Assembly (NCBI GenBank): GCA_947179155.2
Contig: OX359268.1
Coordinates: 2,095,001-2,159,000 of the forward strand
From: Hedera helix
Lineage: Eukaryota > Streptophyta > Magnoliopsida > Apiales > Araliaceae
Length of the DNA: 64,000 bases
Reading direction: 5' to 3'
In this document: positions 22,960 to 33,017 of the stretch, piece after piece
Numbering within the stretch: the first letter of the stretch is position 1
Layout of the letters: each line of letters starts with the position of its first letter
Position numbers and translations under genes: made by a program
Notes under the pieces: generated by a model
Told to the model about the DNA's origin: nothing
Database searches by the model: none
What the model saw: only the letters and a program-made list of their open reading frames with translations

Positions 22960-23560
22960 ACCAACTCCTCTTAAGCTGTCAGCATTAATAATTTTTCCTT
23001 AATCTTACGACTTAACGCATCCACCACCACATTTTCTTTCCTTGGACAATACAAAATCTCACAATCATAGTCCTTAATCAGCTTTAACCATTTCCTTTAT
23101 TGCATATTCAGCTCCTTTTGTGTGAAGATATATTTCAGATTTTTATATTTTGTGTATATCTCATAATTCTCTCCATAAAGATACTACCTTTAAATCTTCA
23201 AAGTAAACACTATGGTTGCTAGCTCCAAATCATGGGTAGAGTACCCCTTTTCATAGTTCTTCAATTGTCGTGACACGTACGCAATGACCTTGTAGTTCTG
23301 CATTAGTACACAGCCTAGCCCTTTGTGTGATGCGTTACTATACACCATGAAGCCCCCTATATTGTTCGGTAAGGACAACATTGCTGCCTCACTTAATCTC
23401 TTCTTCACTCCCAAAAACTCTACTCACATTTATCAGTTCAAACAAATTTTACTATCTTCCATGTCAAGTTGGTCAGTGGGGTTGCTATCTTAATTTTTTT
23501 TTGGATAAACCTCTGGTAATACCCAGCTAACCCTAAGAAACTACGTACGTACCTCTGTCA
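22960..23560 (-). pseudogene. RNase H remnant of the 16011-30338 element
   Basis: The minus-strand segment 23190-23414 reads KKRLSEAAMLSLPN, then FMVYSNASHKGLGCVLMQ, then VIAYVSRQLKNYEKGYSTHDLEL. This is the classical start of gypsy RNase H. The first catalytic Asp is replaced (YSNAS instead of YCDAS). DYDCEILYCPRK-like and ALSRK-like pieces follow near 23020-23080. Confidence 0.8.
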
Positions 23561-24290
23561 GCTTTTTTGGTTGCTCTCAATTGATCACTTCCTCCACCTT
23601 TGTAAGATCCACGAGTATTCCATCCTTATCAATAACATGTCCCAAAAACTACAATTTCTCTAGCTAGAACTCACATTTCAAAAAATTTACATATAGTTTC
23701 TCCCTTCCTAGTGTTTCCAACACTAACCTCAAATGTTCCGCATGCTCTTCCCGAGTCTTGAAGTAAAGAAAAATATCATCAATAAATACCACAATAAATT
23801 TATCCAAGTATGTCTTAAACACCTTATTCATTAGATTCATAAACATTGTCGGTGCATTCGTCAACCCAAATGATATTATCAAAAAATCATAATGTATATA
23901 TCGAGTCCTAAATGTCATCTTGGGCACATCCTCCTTCCTCACCTTCAACTAATGGTATCCAGTCCTCAGGCCTATCTTTGAAAAATATTTTTCTCCCTTC
24001 AATTGATCAAAAAGATCATTGATTCAGGGTAAGGGATACTTATTCTTAATCGTGACTTTATTCAACTATTTGTAGTCGATGCTAAATCTTAGCGATCTAT
24101 CCTTTTTCTTCACGAACAAAACTGGTGCTCCCCATTGAGACACACTCGGTTGAATATACCCTTTTATCTAATAACTCTTTTAATTGTATCATTAATTCTT
24201 TCATCTCAACTGGTATCATACGATATAAGACTTTAAAAATTGGTGTCATACCTAGCACTAAGTCTATCGCAAACTCGATCTACCTGTATA
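23561..24290 (-). pseudogene. Reverse transcriptase remnant of the 16011-30338 element
   Basis: Going down the minus strand: an IQPSVSQWGAPVLFVKKK-like piece (about 24110-24150), an IDYK.LNKVTIKNKYPLP piece (about 24030-24080), FRTRYIHYDFLIISFGLTNAPTMF (about 23835-23910), and the catalytic box FIVVFIDDIFLYF (about 23760-23800) with both aspartates intact. The frame is interrupted by a +1 shift near 24150 and by stops near 24010 and 24070. Confidence 0.85.
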
Positions 24291-24469
24291 GCGGAAGACC
24301 TAGTAACTTATCTGGAAATACCCCCATGAATTCCTTTATAATAAATATCTTATTCATTTTTATTCCCACTTTTTGAGTATCTACAATATGGGCTAAGTAG
24401 CCTACACATCCTTTCCTTAGCAATTTCTTGGCCTGAATCATCGTTAGACAACAAGACTGTCTTGACGAT

Positions 24470-24935
24470 GTGCTATTATAAAACACTAACCTTATATCGA
24501 TTTAGAGTTTAAAGGTTTACACTCTTTCTCTGGTAGTCAATTATCACCCTATGGTTGTATAATCAATCCATGCCTAGAATCACATCAAACTCTCCCAATC
24601 TTATCAGAATTAAGTTTACACATAGCTATGTCCCCTAATCTTAGTATAATAATTTGTGTATATATTCTATAAGGATCACTTCTTTATTCGTAACATCTAT
24701 ATTTAAAGGACACTCTAGCTTTTCTTGGGCTAAATTAAATCGTTTAGCAAATTCGTCAGGTACAAAAGAATAGGTAGTATCTGAACCAATAATACATATA
24801 CATTTATATTATTGATTGGGATAATACTTGATATTATGTCCTTAAATGCCACAACATCTTGTACAGTCATGTTAAATGTCCTCGTGGTTGACCAGTTAGA
24901 TTGTGTTGGTCCACCAATCATTAACTTTTGTTTCC
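24470..24935 (-). pseudogene. Aspartic protease remnant with altered active site
   Basis: The minus-strand segment TRTFNMTVQDVVAFKDIISS (about 24830-24890) is the usual lead-in to the gypsy protease. After NNINVYV the frame slips. The expected D-S-G triad reads G-S-D (GSDTTYSFVP, about 24755-24790), with Asp and Gly exchanged by point changes. That would remove the catalytic Asp even if the frame were restored. Confidence 0.65.
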
Positions 24936-25970
24936 CCCCTTGCTATCACTTCCTCCAGTTGTACCCTTCTTTGGATAGTCCTTGATTTGGTGCTCAATAG
25001 ATCTATATGTGAAAACCCCCTTATCTTCTTAGGGTTAGCTCAATTTGGAAAGATGTGTCCCTTTTGCCCACAGTTATAATAGACATTTATTCCCTTCCAG
25101 TACTCCCCTTGATGGTGCCTTCCACATTTTCCACAAGCCTCTCTTCTTTTCTTAAATTGTCCCTGTCCACTACCTGTTCAGCTGGTGTTGCTATTATACT
25201 TGTTGTTACCTTCCCACTTTCTTTTATTCGAGTTACTACCACCACTACTACCTCCTTTACTTTCTCTACCAAACTTCTTATTTTTCTTATCTTTGTTATA
25301 TTGACTTAAGGCCTCGCTCCCACCTTCGATGATAATAGCCTTCTCTAATAACATACCAACAGAGACAATCTAAAAAACTACCACTTTGTTATACAGTCAA
25401 GGTTTCAATCCCTTCTCAAAGCGTTTAGCCTTATGCTCCTCAATATTGACTTGATGCGGTGCAAATCACGCAATTGAATTTCACAGCATACTATGCTACC
25501 ATCATATCACTCTATTTCAAATTCAAGAACTCCATCCCCATGCAACTATGCATACTCTTCGGAACATAATTCTATAAGAAGAGTTCTTTAAACATTTTTC
25601 ATGCTATAACTCCTTCTCCAGGCCGCTGCTGGTTCGCTTCCCATTAGTAGTTCGCTTCTCCTTTTAACAAATATGTAAAAAAAAATGTCATTTTCTACTC
25701 ATCCCCTACTTTTGCAATCACAAAAGCTTTTCTTAATCTCCTTGACCCAACACTGGGACTTTATCGGGTCTGTAGTACCCTTAACTCGAGTGGTCCTACA
25801 GTTTTAAAGTCTTTAAAATTGACTACTGAAGCCACTAGGGGGTTGGGATTTGGGTTTACTAGTTTAGCATTTCTAGCTTGAGATGCTCCTTTCAACAAAT
25901 CTACTAATCGTTCATTATTTACCGATTCCTCTGATGTTAGTTGCATATGTGGTCTACGTCTTGGTGACAT
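24936..25970 (-). pseudogene. gag: gag remnant of the 16011-30338 element
   Basis: The start is taken as the ATG at 25970 (MSPRRRPHMQLTSEES). The N-terminal part is open to 25761 and is then interrupted by stops. A double zinc-knuckle region lies at about 25045-25140: ACGKCGRHHQGEYW followed by YYNCGQKGHIFPN, with the first Cys of the second knuckle replaced by Tyr. A GGEANYWWE-like capsid motif is recognisable near 25640 only with a stop. It is decayed like the rest of the element. Confidence 0.65.
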
Positions 25971-27223
25971 AGTTTGTTTAATAGCACCTTATATTATTAT
26001 TTTATCATCTATTTTGAATAATTATATCTAATGCAATACTTAATATCAACAAAGCACATTTAATAAAATATTTATATTCATATACCACTGATTTAGTACA
26101 TCATACATTACATCCTATGGCATATTTCTATAAATAACCACATCATCAACATCATATATCCCTTAATATATCAAAAGATGGGGATTTATAATCATCTTAT
26201 CCCACTATCAAAGACAAAAGTTGGGATGGATTTACAATCGATTTCCTATATATAGCATAAAAGACTGGGATTTACATATAAACATACCTACACCATACTA
26301 TGTACATATAATAAACAGTCTACGAAAGCATGTCGCGCTCCACTGCACTCTCGTACTCTAACTGTCCCATGTGTATCACCAAATCACAACTTATGGTATA
26401 ACGAGTATGTCCCTACTTTGCTGGATAGTGATGCACACCATTCATCCATCTACCAAATGTCGTCCTAAAGGCGTATCCCATCATTTTCATCTTCCTCCTC
26501 ACCTCATCCTCCAGATCCTCAACTATCTCCCTCGTATCATCCAACTGCTCCTCAGCCTAAACCATGTCAGCCACTTCCTCCTCTAGTTGTGCTCGAACAG
26601 GCTCTCTCTCTTGGTCCTCAAACTCTCTACCTAACCCACTAACTCCATATTCCTCGTCAGAAAGTGATGCACCAAGGCTCTTAACTGTGTCACAACCCTC
26701 TTGTCATCCCTGAATCTCTTACTCCAACTCCTAGACCTTATCCTCTAGCTCTATGATACGGTTCGCGTACTCCCCTAATAATTCATCCTTAAAAGAAGCA
26801 TACTCCGAAAATCCTCCCTCTGACTCCCCTACTGGCTCCTCAACTAGATCATCCTCTTAATCCGATTATCCCACAACTGGATTCATCTCTGGATCAGACT
26901 TCTCTGGCTCAACTGCTACAACTACCTGGATAGGCTATGAGGCAACGGCCCCCTCCCACACTACGTGTATTTCTCGGGGCACATCGTCTCAGATATAGCT
27001 AGGCTCTTCCAACTCCGGCATACAACATCCACAAACATAAAAACTACATCAGTGCCTCGCAATGAAAAAAAATATATATCTAATACTATGACTAATTGAA
27101 TTAGTATCGCGTCACATAATATGATCATTATTGTCTTTTTATCATTTTATATCATCTTATTGTCTTAATAACGTTTTCCCCCTGATGAATTTCCATAATT
27201 CATCTTCTAAACTCGATATAACC
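25971..27223 (-). other. 5' leader of the 16011-30338 element
   Basis: No ORF with recognisable domains was seen between the right LTR and gag. Rich in CT/CCTC stretches (26470-26900). Next to the LTR, the minus strand reads GGTTATATCGAGTTT, a strongly decayed version of the tRNA-iMet primer-binding site (TGGTATCAGAGC type). Confidence 0.45.
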
Positions 27224-29678
27224 TACGACACCCCCAAATTCGAGTATCTGTAGCTCGAATTCAGTGCTCACGGTAAAACACATTTATCGCATACATCTAC
27301 CCATTTGATACCCCATAGTATAAATAATTACATCACATAAATAATCATGCCAGGTTCTGATAAACTTTAATGATACATCGCTAACTAATACAAAGGTAAT
27401 AAAGGTTCATAATATCCATATTCAATTCAAATATTAACTTTAACTTAAACTACTTTGTGGCTTTAGCTTTGCCCTTATCTTTACCGGAGCTATCGATCTT
27501 CTCAGTTTTAACTGTAAACAGGTAATATAAAGCAGGAATGAGCAGGGAGTTGCTCAGCAGGTATAAAACGAATGAGGGATAATATTCAAGTTCAAAGGTT
27601 TATAAACTCGGGATATTTAACAATTATCGATTATTCACAATGGACTTTAATGGATAAAGAATGAATAATTTTCCAGTAGTTCAAAATCTGAAAGAAAAAA
27701 AATACAAAGTCTGGACGATTCATGGGTAATCAACTTCCAAGCATCTGGCAAGTAGACAATCTTGATATTTCAAAGTATGAATATTTTATTACTGAATGGT
27801 TACTAAGGACCAACGAACTCTTAGAAGGATTAACAGGGATTTATTAAAAAACCTTCGAAACAGGTACATGAGGTGATCAGTCTTGTCATGCCTTACATTA
27901 TCCATAACGTTTAGTCATAGCACGTAAATTAGATTCACCGACCTAAAATAATTCTCCTTTATCAGGGTTGTTCATCTCAGCATATCATGAGAGTCCGTAC
28001 TAAGGCAATTAGATTAGATCATTTTTTTAAAACGTAATTGATTTAATCTCATTATCTGTCTAGCCAAATCAAATGGCATAGATATTCTTCTCAAAATAAT
28101 TCATAGGTTATTTGAATTTTTAACATCAACCTTTCATCATTTAAACAACACTCTTGGAAATACGTGATTAAGATTATACTTTATTACGAAACATCTTTCA
28201 ACAATTAATGCACATAATGTACTTGTACAGAACAGTAAAGTGTACAAGTTAAGGAAACTTGCATGATTCGTCCGCTTTCACTAGCTCTATGCTAACGTCC
28301 TTCAAATGACCTACATATGTCGTAATTCGGTCTACCGATTAGTGTCTATCAAATCCCCACATAAAAAAACTTATGTCGGTCTATGATTTAGCATTCAATC
28401 AAATCTTCATTCTTCATAATTGGATCCCACAAATAAAATAATCTTTAATGTCATCTTATTTGTTCACTCATTATTTTCTTCACCTATAACTACTATTTAT
28501 TATTCATAAGTCTTTATATTTATATTCTACAAATAAAATAATTTTTTTTATTATTTTATTTGTTTAATCGACACACTACATATATGTAATCCATATTTAA
28601 ATTAACCTTTATTACTATTTTATAATAGTTCTCTTTATTCATGTTCCACAAAAAAAAATAATCTTAATCGTTATTTTATTTGTTTAATGATTACTTTTAT
28701 GTTCATAATCCAAAATAAAATAATCTTCAATAGCAATAATCCCGTTTTATTATTTATTCATTAACCTCCATGAATGGATTTCACTAATAACCCTTTATCA
28801 TTATATATTTCATTATGTTCTAAAAATAAAATAATTTTTATTATTATTTTATTTTATCTATTATTTATTTATTTATATTTTATTTTATTTCATTTTTTTT
28901 TTATTATTATTATTACTTTTTTTTTCTCCGACCCGGTTTGACTCGGTCCGATCAACTTGATCTAACGGTTTTATTCTTGATCTAGTGTTGTCGCGCCACC
29001 CTTCCAGAAAGTTTAAAACGTGCTACAACACTGTCGCGTATACACATTTTCACCTTTTAAGTTAGTTTCATAAGTTCATCGTATACACATTTTCATATAT
29101 TAAACTATAATCTAAACACAAAATCTCCTTCATAGCCACCTTATGTCTTCGGAATCCACCATGATTCTCACACACACAAGATCCTCCCACAACCATACAT
29201 GGTATAACTTCCATATAACTAAAATATTTTATCAAAACTACATATTTAAGTTAAAAAAGTTTTATACCTTCTTGTAGCTACAAAAAATTTTAAGACTTGG
29301 ATGATCCACTATAGCTTCTCCTCTTCTTTTTTTGCTTCTTCTCTCCACTAAGATCTCCCACACTAGAGTATTTCCTTAACTCTCTCTTTCATTTATCTCT
29401 TATCTTTTCTCTAACTCTCCCACACTTATAAAAATGAGCCAACTTTCTAAAATGTTGGAGGAGAGCTCCATTTATAGAGCAACTCCTAATTATTGCTTAC
29501 TCCCTCTTAATCATCCTACACTAGCTAATCAATCTTAATTTAGTTAACCTCCCAACATGCTTCCTTAAATTGGGAAAAAATGACTTTATAGGAGTAAAAT
29601 GTGGAGCATCTTACAAAGCTCAAGGAGTGGGAGTACCAAGGGTGGCCGGATTTTCCATTTATTTTTCTTTTTCTTTTA

Positions 29679-29761
<83 letters not shown>

Positions 29762-30338
29762 ACCACATTCTAGAATTTGGACTCCTCTCTGGGGCCACAT
29801 TTTTGGGCTTCTTTGGACTCTAACTTGGGCCAATGCCACTTCTCTACAAGTCTTATTATTTTCTAGGAATAAATACAAAATTGGGCCAAACAATTCCTAT
29901 AATATAACACAAACATTGGACTAATCCAATTTAATTTCATTCAAGACTTATACACATAAGTTTGGGCTTAATTAATCTTCACCATGACTTAACTCATAAT
30001 TTACTCAATTATCATCTTGAATTTATTTTATTTCTCTTTCATTAATCAACCACTTGACTAATCATAATTACATTTTCATTAAACATCTTGAAATTTCTTC
30101 TTGCCACACAAGGCTTAATAACCAAACTTAGTTAATTCATAACATAAGCTTATTATACATCTCTCAAAATTTATAAGTTTATCTTAACCTCTTCTTTAAT
30201 TCTTACTTAATTCAAATTTATTAAATTAACTAACTTCATATCTTTCTTATCGCATAACGCACACATATGCACATATTCATTTTTAAATAATTTCTTTTTC
30301 ATTGATAATAATATTGCAGGTTTTTCTTCCTCGTTACA
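27224..30338 (-). mobile_element. Right LTR (5' LTR in sense) of the 16011-30338 element
   Basis: It aligns with the left LTR from CACCCCCAAATT (27229) to TCGTTACA (30338). The TG end in the left-to-right direction has mutated to TA. Relative to the left LTR it lacks about 380 bp at about 29035 and carries a large (CT)n(AT)n expansion at 29679-29759. The two copies differ at many scattered positions, so insertion is not recent. Confidence 0.87.
29679..29759. repeat. (CT)n(AT)n compound microsatellite
   Basis: About 13 CT units and about 27 AT units. The same position in the partner LTR (about 20740-20778) has only short TTCTTC and five AT units, so the expansion happened after insertion. ORFs with Tyr-Ile repeats across it are artefacts. 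Confidence 0.95.
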
Positions 30339-30439
30339 TGAAGCTTAAGTGAGAGTAATTGTTCATAGAGAGAAGGAAATGAAAGCTAAGTAAGAGCAAA
30401 GTTTGAAAAGCTTGCACTTCAAGAGGTAAACCTAAAATC

Positions 30440-30493
<54 letters not shown>

Positions 30494-32380
30494 CGTATTT
30501 CATTCAATTCATCAATTCTTATGTTAGAATTTATGAGCTTATATTTGTTTAGGCTTATGATTATGTATATTGGTTTTAGGCTATCATAGGTCTCAAATAT
30601 TAGTTCAATAGCCAAAGAGGTAACTAGTTGAAGAATTTGAAATCATGAACAAGTGAAACCCTAAGTTTAACCTAGTTTTTATGAGAGGTGTGCAGCCTTA
30701 TATGTTCGGAATTTGGTCATATGAATAAAAAAAAAAAGTTGTTAAGATGTAAGCTACGAAAACACAGGAAAAATAATCACTCAAAAATACCTTGTAGCTT
30801 GTCTGTAGTGCATGTTTGAAGCAGATGGGTCAAGTTGCCGAAAATCTAGAAAATAGTTTTTAACCTAACTTTTATGAGAAGGGTACAGCCTTGTGTGTGC
30901 AAATGGAAGTTAACAACGCGTAGTAAAAAGAATGATGTTAAAATTCCTTGTATATTATTTTATATGAATTAATTAGCAAGGCTGGTTAAAGCCGAAAGTA
31001 GGATGTTCCTAAGACTTTTTGAGCATGCAAATTTTAGGGTTCATTCCACCTATAGGGGTAGTTAAACCATGTTATACATAGGTCACTGTCCAGAGATTTG
31101 CCAATTCCAAGTTGATCTGAATTAGTTGTGAATTAAACAAGTTTTTAAATCGAAAATCGTAAAAGTTAAAGAATCAAAGTTAAGGGCATGATTTAAGGCT
31201 AGTTAAAGTGAACCAAAGTACAGAGTCATATTGTGAATTATTAGTATGTCGACCTCGTTACCTATATAGGTTGTACGAGGATCGAAGCGTAAACAGTAAA
31301 AGATGAATCAGGCAAGTTTTTTTTGGCACTTTGTGTAACGTGTTTTAATTGTTTGAATTTCATTTAATTCTTTATTTGAATTATGAAGTTCATGATTATC
31401 TATGAAATGTTTTATTAAGAGGAGTTAATGCTATTTGATTCAGCTTAACTCAATTATTGAGTTATTCCTTACAGAATAATTATTCGTTGAAATATTGAAT
31501 TGTTATAATTATTTATTTGAGATAAGTTTATTGTGTCAAACCAAATTGCTTTGGGTGATATCTGTATATTAGTAACTGAGTTAAACAACCCTTATTCATT
31601 GAATAATTTATGATGTGACAAGAAACCAATTTAAATATTATTGATACGGTGTAGCAGTATAGCAGATGTTATGCATAACATATGATATTATTAGGAGGAT
31701 CCCCTATAAATATCTATGGAGGGTTCTAAGTCTTTATGACTAATGAACATTATTAGTTCTTGGTTTAACAAACCACTCAGTTTGCTATAAAGACAATTGT
31801 TGAAATCTTTTATTGAGTTGTTATTCCTTTAAATCATATAAGCGTGAGTTCTTTAACATAAATATCTTTCAAACTTGCTAAGCAATCCATTGTTCATTCT
31901 TGCGAATATTTTCATTTACAACTAAGGAAGAATTACCAGAAGGTTCTGGCAATAAAGGAAAGAAAAGTAATTAGGTTAAGAAGCATGTAATAATTGCCTT
32001 CTTTATTTGTATTATGACTTAAGTTGTAATGACTTTTGTAAATGAGACTAAAGAACTGGGAATTATAATATTATTAAATCAATGATATTGTAATAGTATT
32101 ATGGTATTGTATTGTGTATTTAATTTACATTGAAAATTAGTGGATGTTAAGGTTATTTGGATAGACAAAATGTTGAAGTTATATTATTAGACCAGTTAGC
32201 ATTATTAACAGTTTTTAGAAAGTTTTGTTTAGAAAAAGGGTTAATCGATTGCGCCCAATTTTAACGGAAAGCCCCCTCTTTCCTAGGAACAATCTGGTTG
32301 TCAGTATTGTGAGTCGATAATATTGGGATAGTGAGCACTAGTCCACTGTAACAAGTACATGGATTTGGGGGCGTCTTAAG
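30339..32380 (+). mobile_element. Right part (R/U5) of the split plus-strand gypsy LTR
   Basis: It continues the LTR interrupted at 16010. It ends GGGGGCGTCTTA near 32378 and is followed directly by a tRNA-iMet-type primer-binding site, which fixes its orientation and shows it is a 5' LTR. It contains a TTATGCATAACAT motif (31671) and GAGGATCCCC (31696) that recur in the LTR at 33018-35870, so the two families are related. It contains a (TA)n run at 30443-30491. Confidence 0.6.
30443..30491. repeat. (TA)n microsatellite
   Basis: About 24 uninterrupted TA units. Confidence 0.95.
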
Positions 32381-32393
32381 TTGATATCAGAGC
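32381..32393 (+). other. Primer-binding site (tRNA-iMet type)
   Basis: TTGATATCAGAGC differs by one base from the TGGTATCAGAGC plant initiator-Met primer-binding site (G to A). It sits one to three bases after the LTR end. Confidence 0.8.
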
Positions 32394-33017
32394 TATAAGT
32401 TATAGCTCTAAGGTAGAGATACCTTAGGTTATAATCTTGAGATAATTAGTAGAAACAGAGGTAAACTGACTCGTAAAGAGTTCTTAAGTAAGAAAAAATA
32501 AATTAGGAAATATTAAACTATTAACAGTAAATATTGTGTATGAAACTTTTTTCATATATTATATTATGATGAAATACTAAATGAGTCAATTGAAGCTCTT
32601 TTGTAGGATGTCAGGAGAACCAAGGTGAAAGGACATCGAGGAAGTTGTAAGGAATGAACCCATGAAAGAGCCAAATACTATTAAATATCTATGGAGTGAC
32701 CCTATCACGGTACTCAACAACTAATCCCCTCCTATGAAACAGTATACGGTATACATCTAACTTCAATCGTATGACATCTTTAATTAAACAAAAGGCACAA
32801 TCAGATTATGATTATATATTAGCGTACGTGCTCCATGAATGAATCCTACGTATCTTCATCTCCAAACTACAGGGGTTAGGCTTCTATCTCGCTCCTAGAT
32901 GCGTCTCCTCACTAATGCCAACACTTTGAGCATGTTTCTTCTATTTCAAGGAAATTTCAACAGCACCTTCTCATGGTCTCCAAGTACACGAAATAGACTA
33001 AAAAAACTTCATCTAAG
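32394..33017 (+). other. Untranslated leader remnant of the split gypsy element
   Basis: Sequence downstream of the primer-binding site with no ORF over 60 codons and no gag motif. A new LTR begins at 33018. No coding part of this element was recognised to the right, so it is a fragment. Confidence 0.4.

Larger units (their letters stand above)
16011..30338 (-). mobile_element. Complete but dead Ty3/gypsy element (Tekay/Del-like), minus strand
   Basis: Two LTRs in the same orientation flank a gag-pol region on the minus strand. The left LTR (3' in sense) is 16011-21366 and the right LTR (5' in sense) is 27224-30338. Shared LTR ends: TGTGACGCCCCC (16011) against TACGACACCCCC (27224), and GGTCATTATA (21366) against CCTCGTTACA (30338). 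A poly-C stretch (polypurine on the sense strand) lies just inside the left LTR. Pol order and the chromodomain-like tail are typical of Tekay/Del chromoviruses. Flanks AGAAG and TGAAG suggest a decayed 5-bp duplication. The host sequence is another element's LTR. Confidence 0.88.

Noticed and set aside
29540..29924. Overlapping ORFs with Tyr-Ile and Ser-Leu repeats on both strands
   Set aside because: They are translations of the (CT)n(AT)n microsatellite inside an LTR; no domain outside the repeat.
14983..32380. One LTR running from 14983 across the nested element to 32380
   Set aside because: The start TGTTGGGG and the end GGGGGCGTCTTA are not inverted partners, and a purine tract before 14983 fits the chromovirus; two LTRs are more likely.
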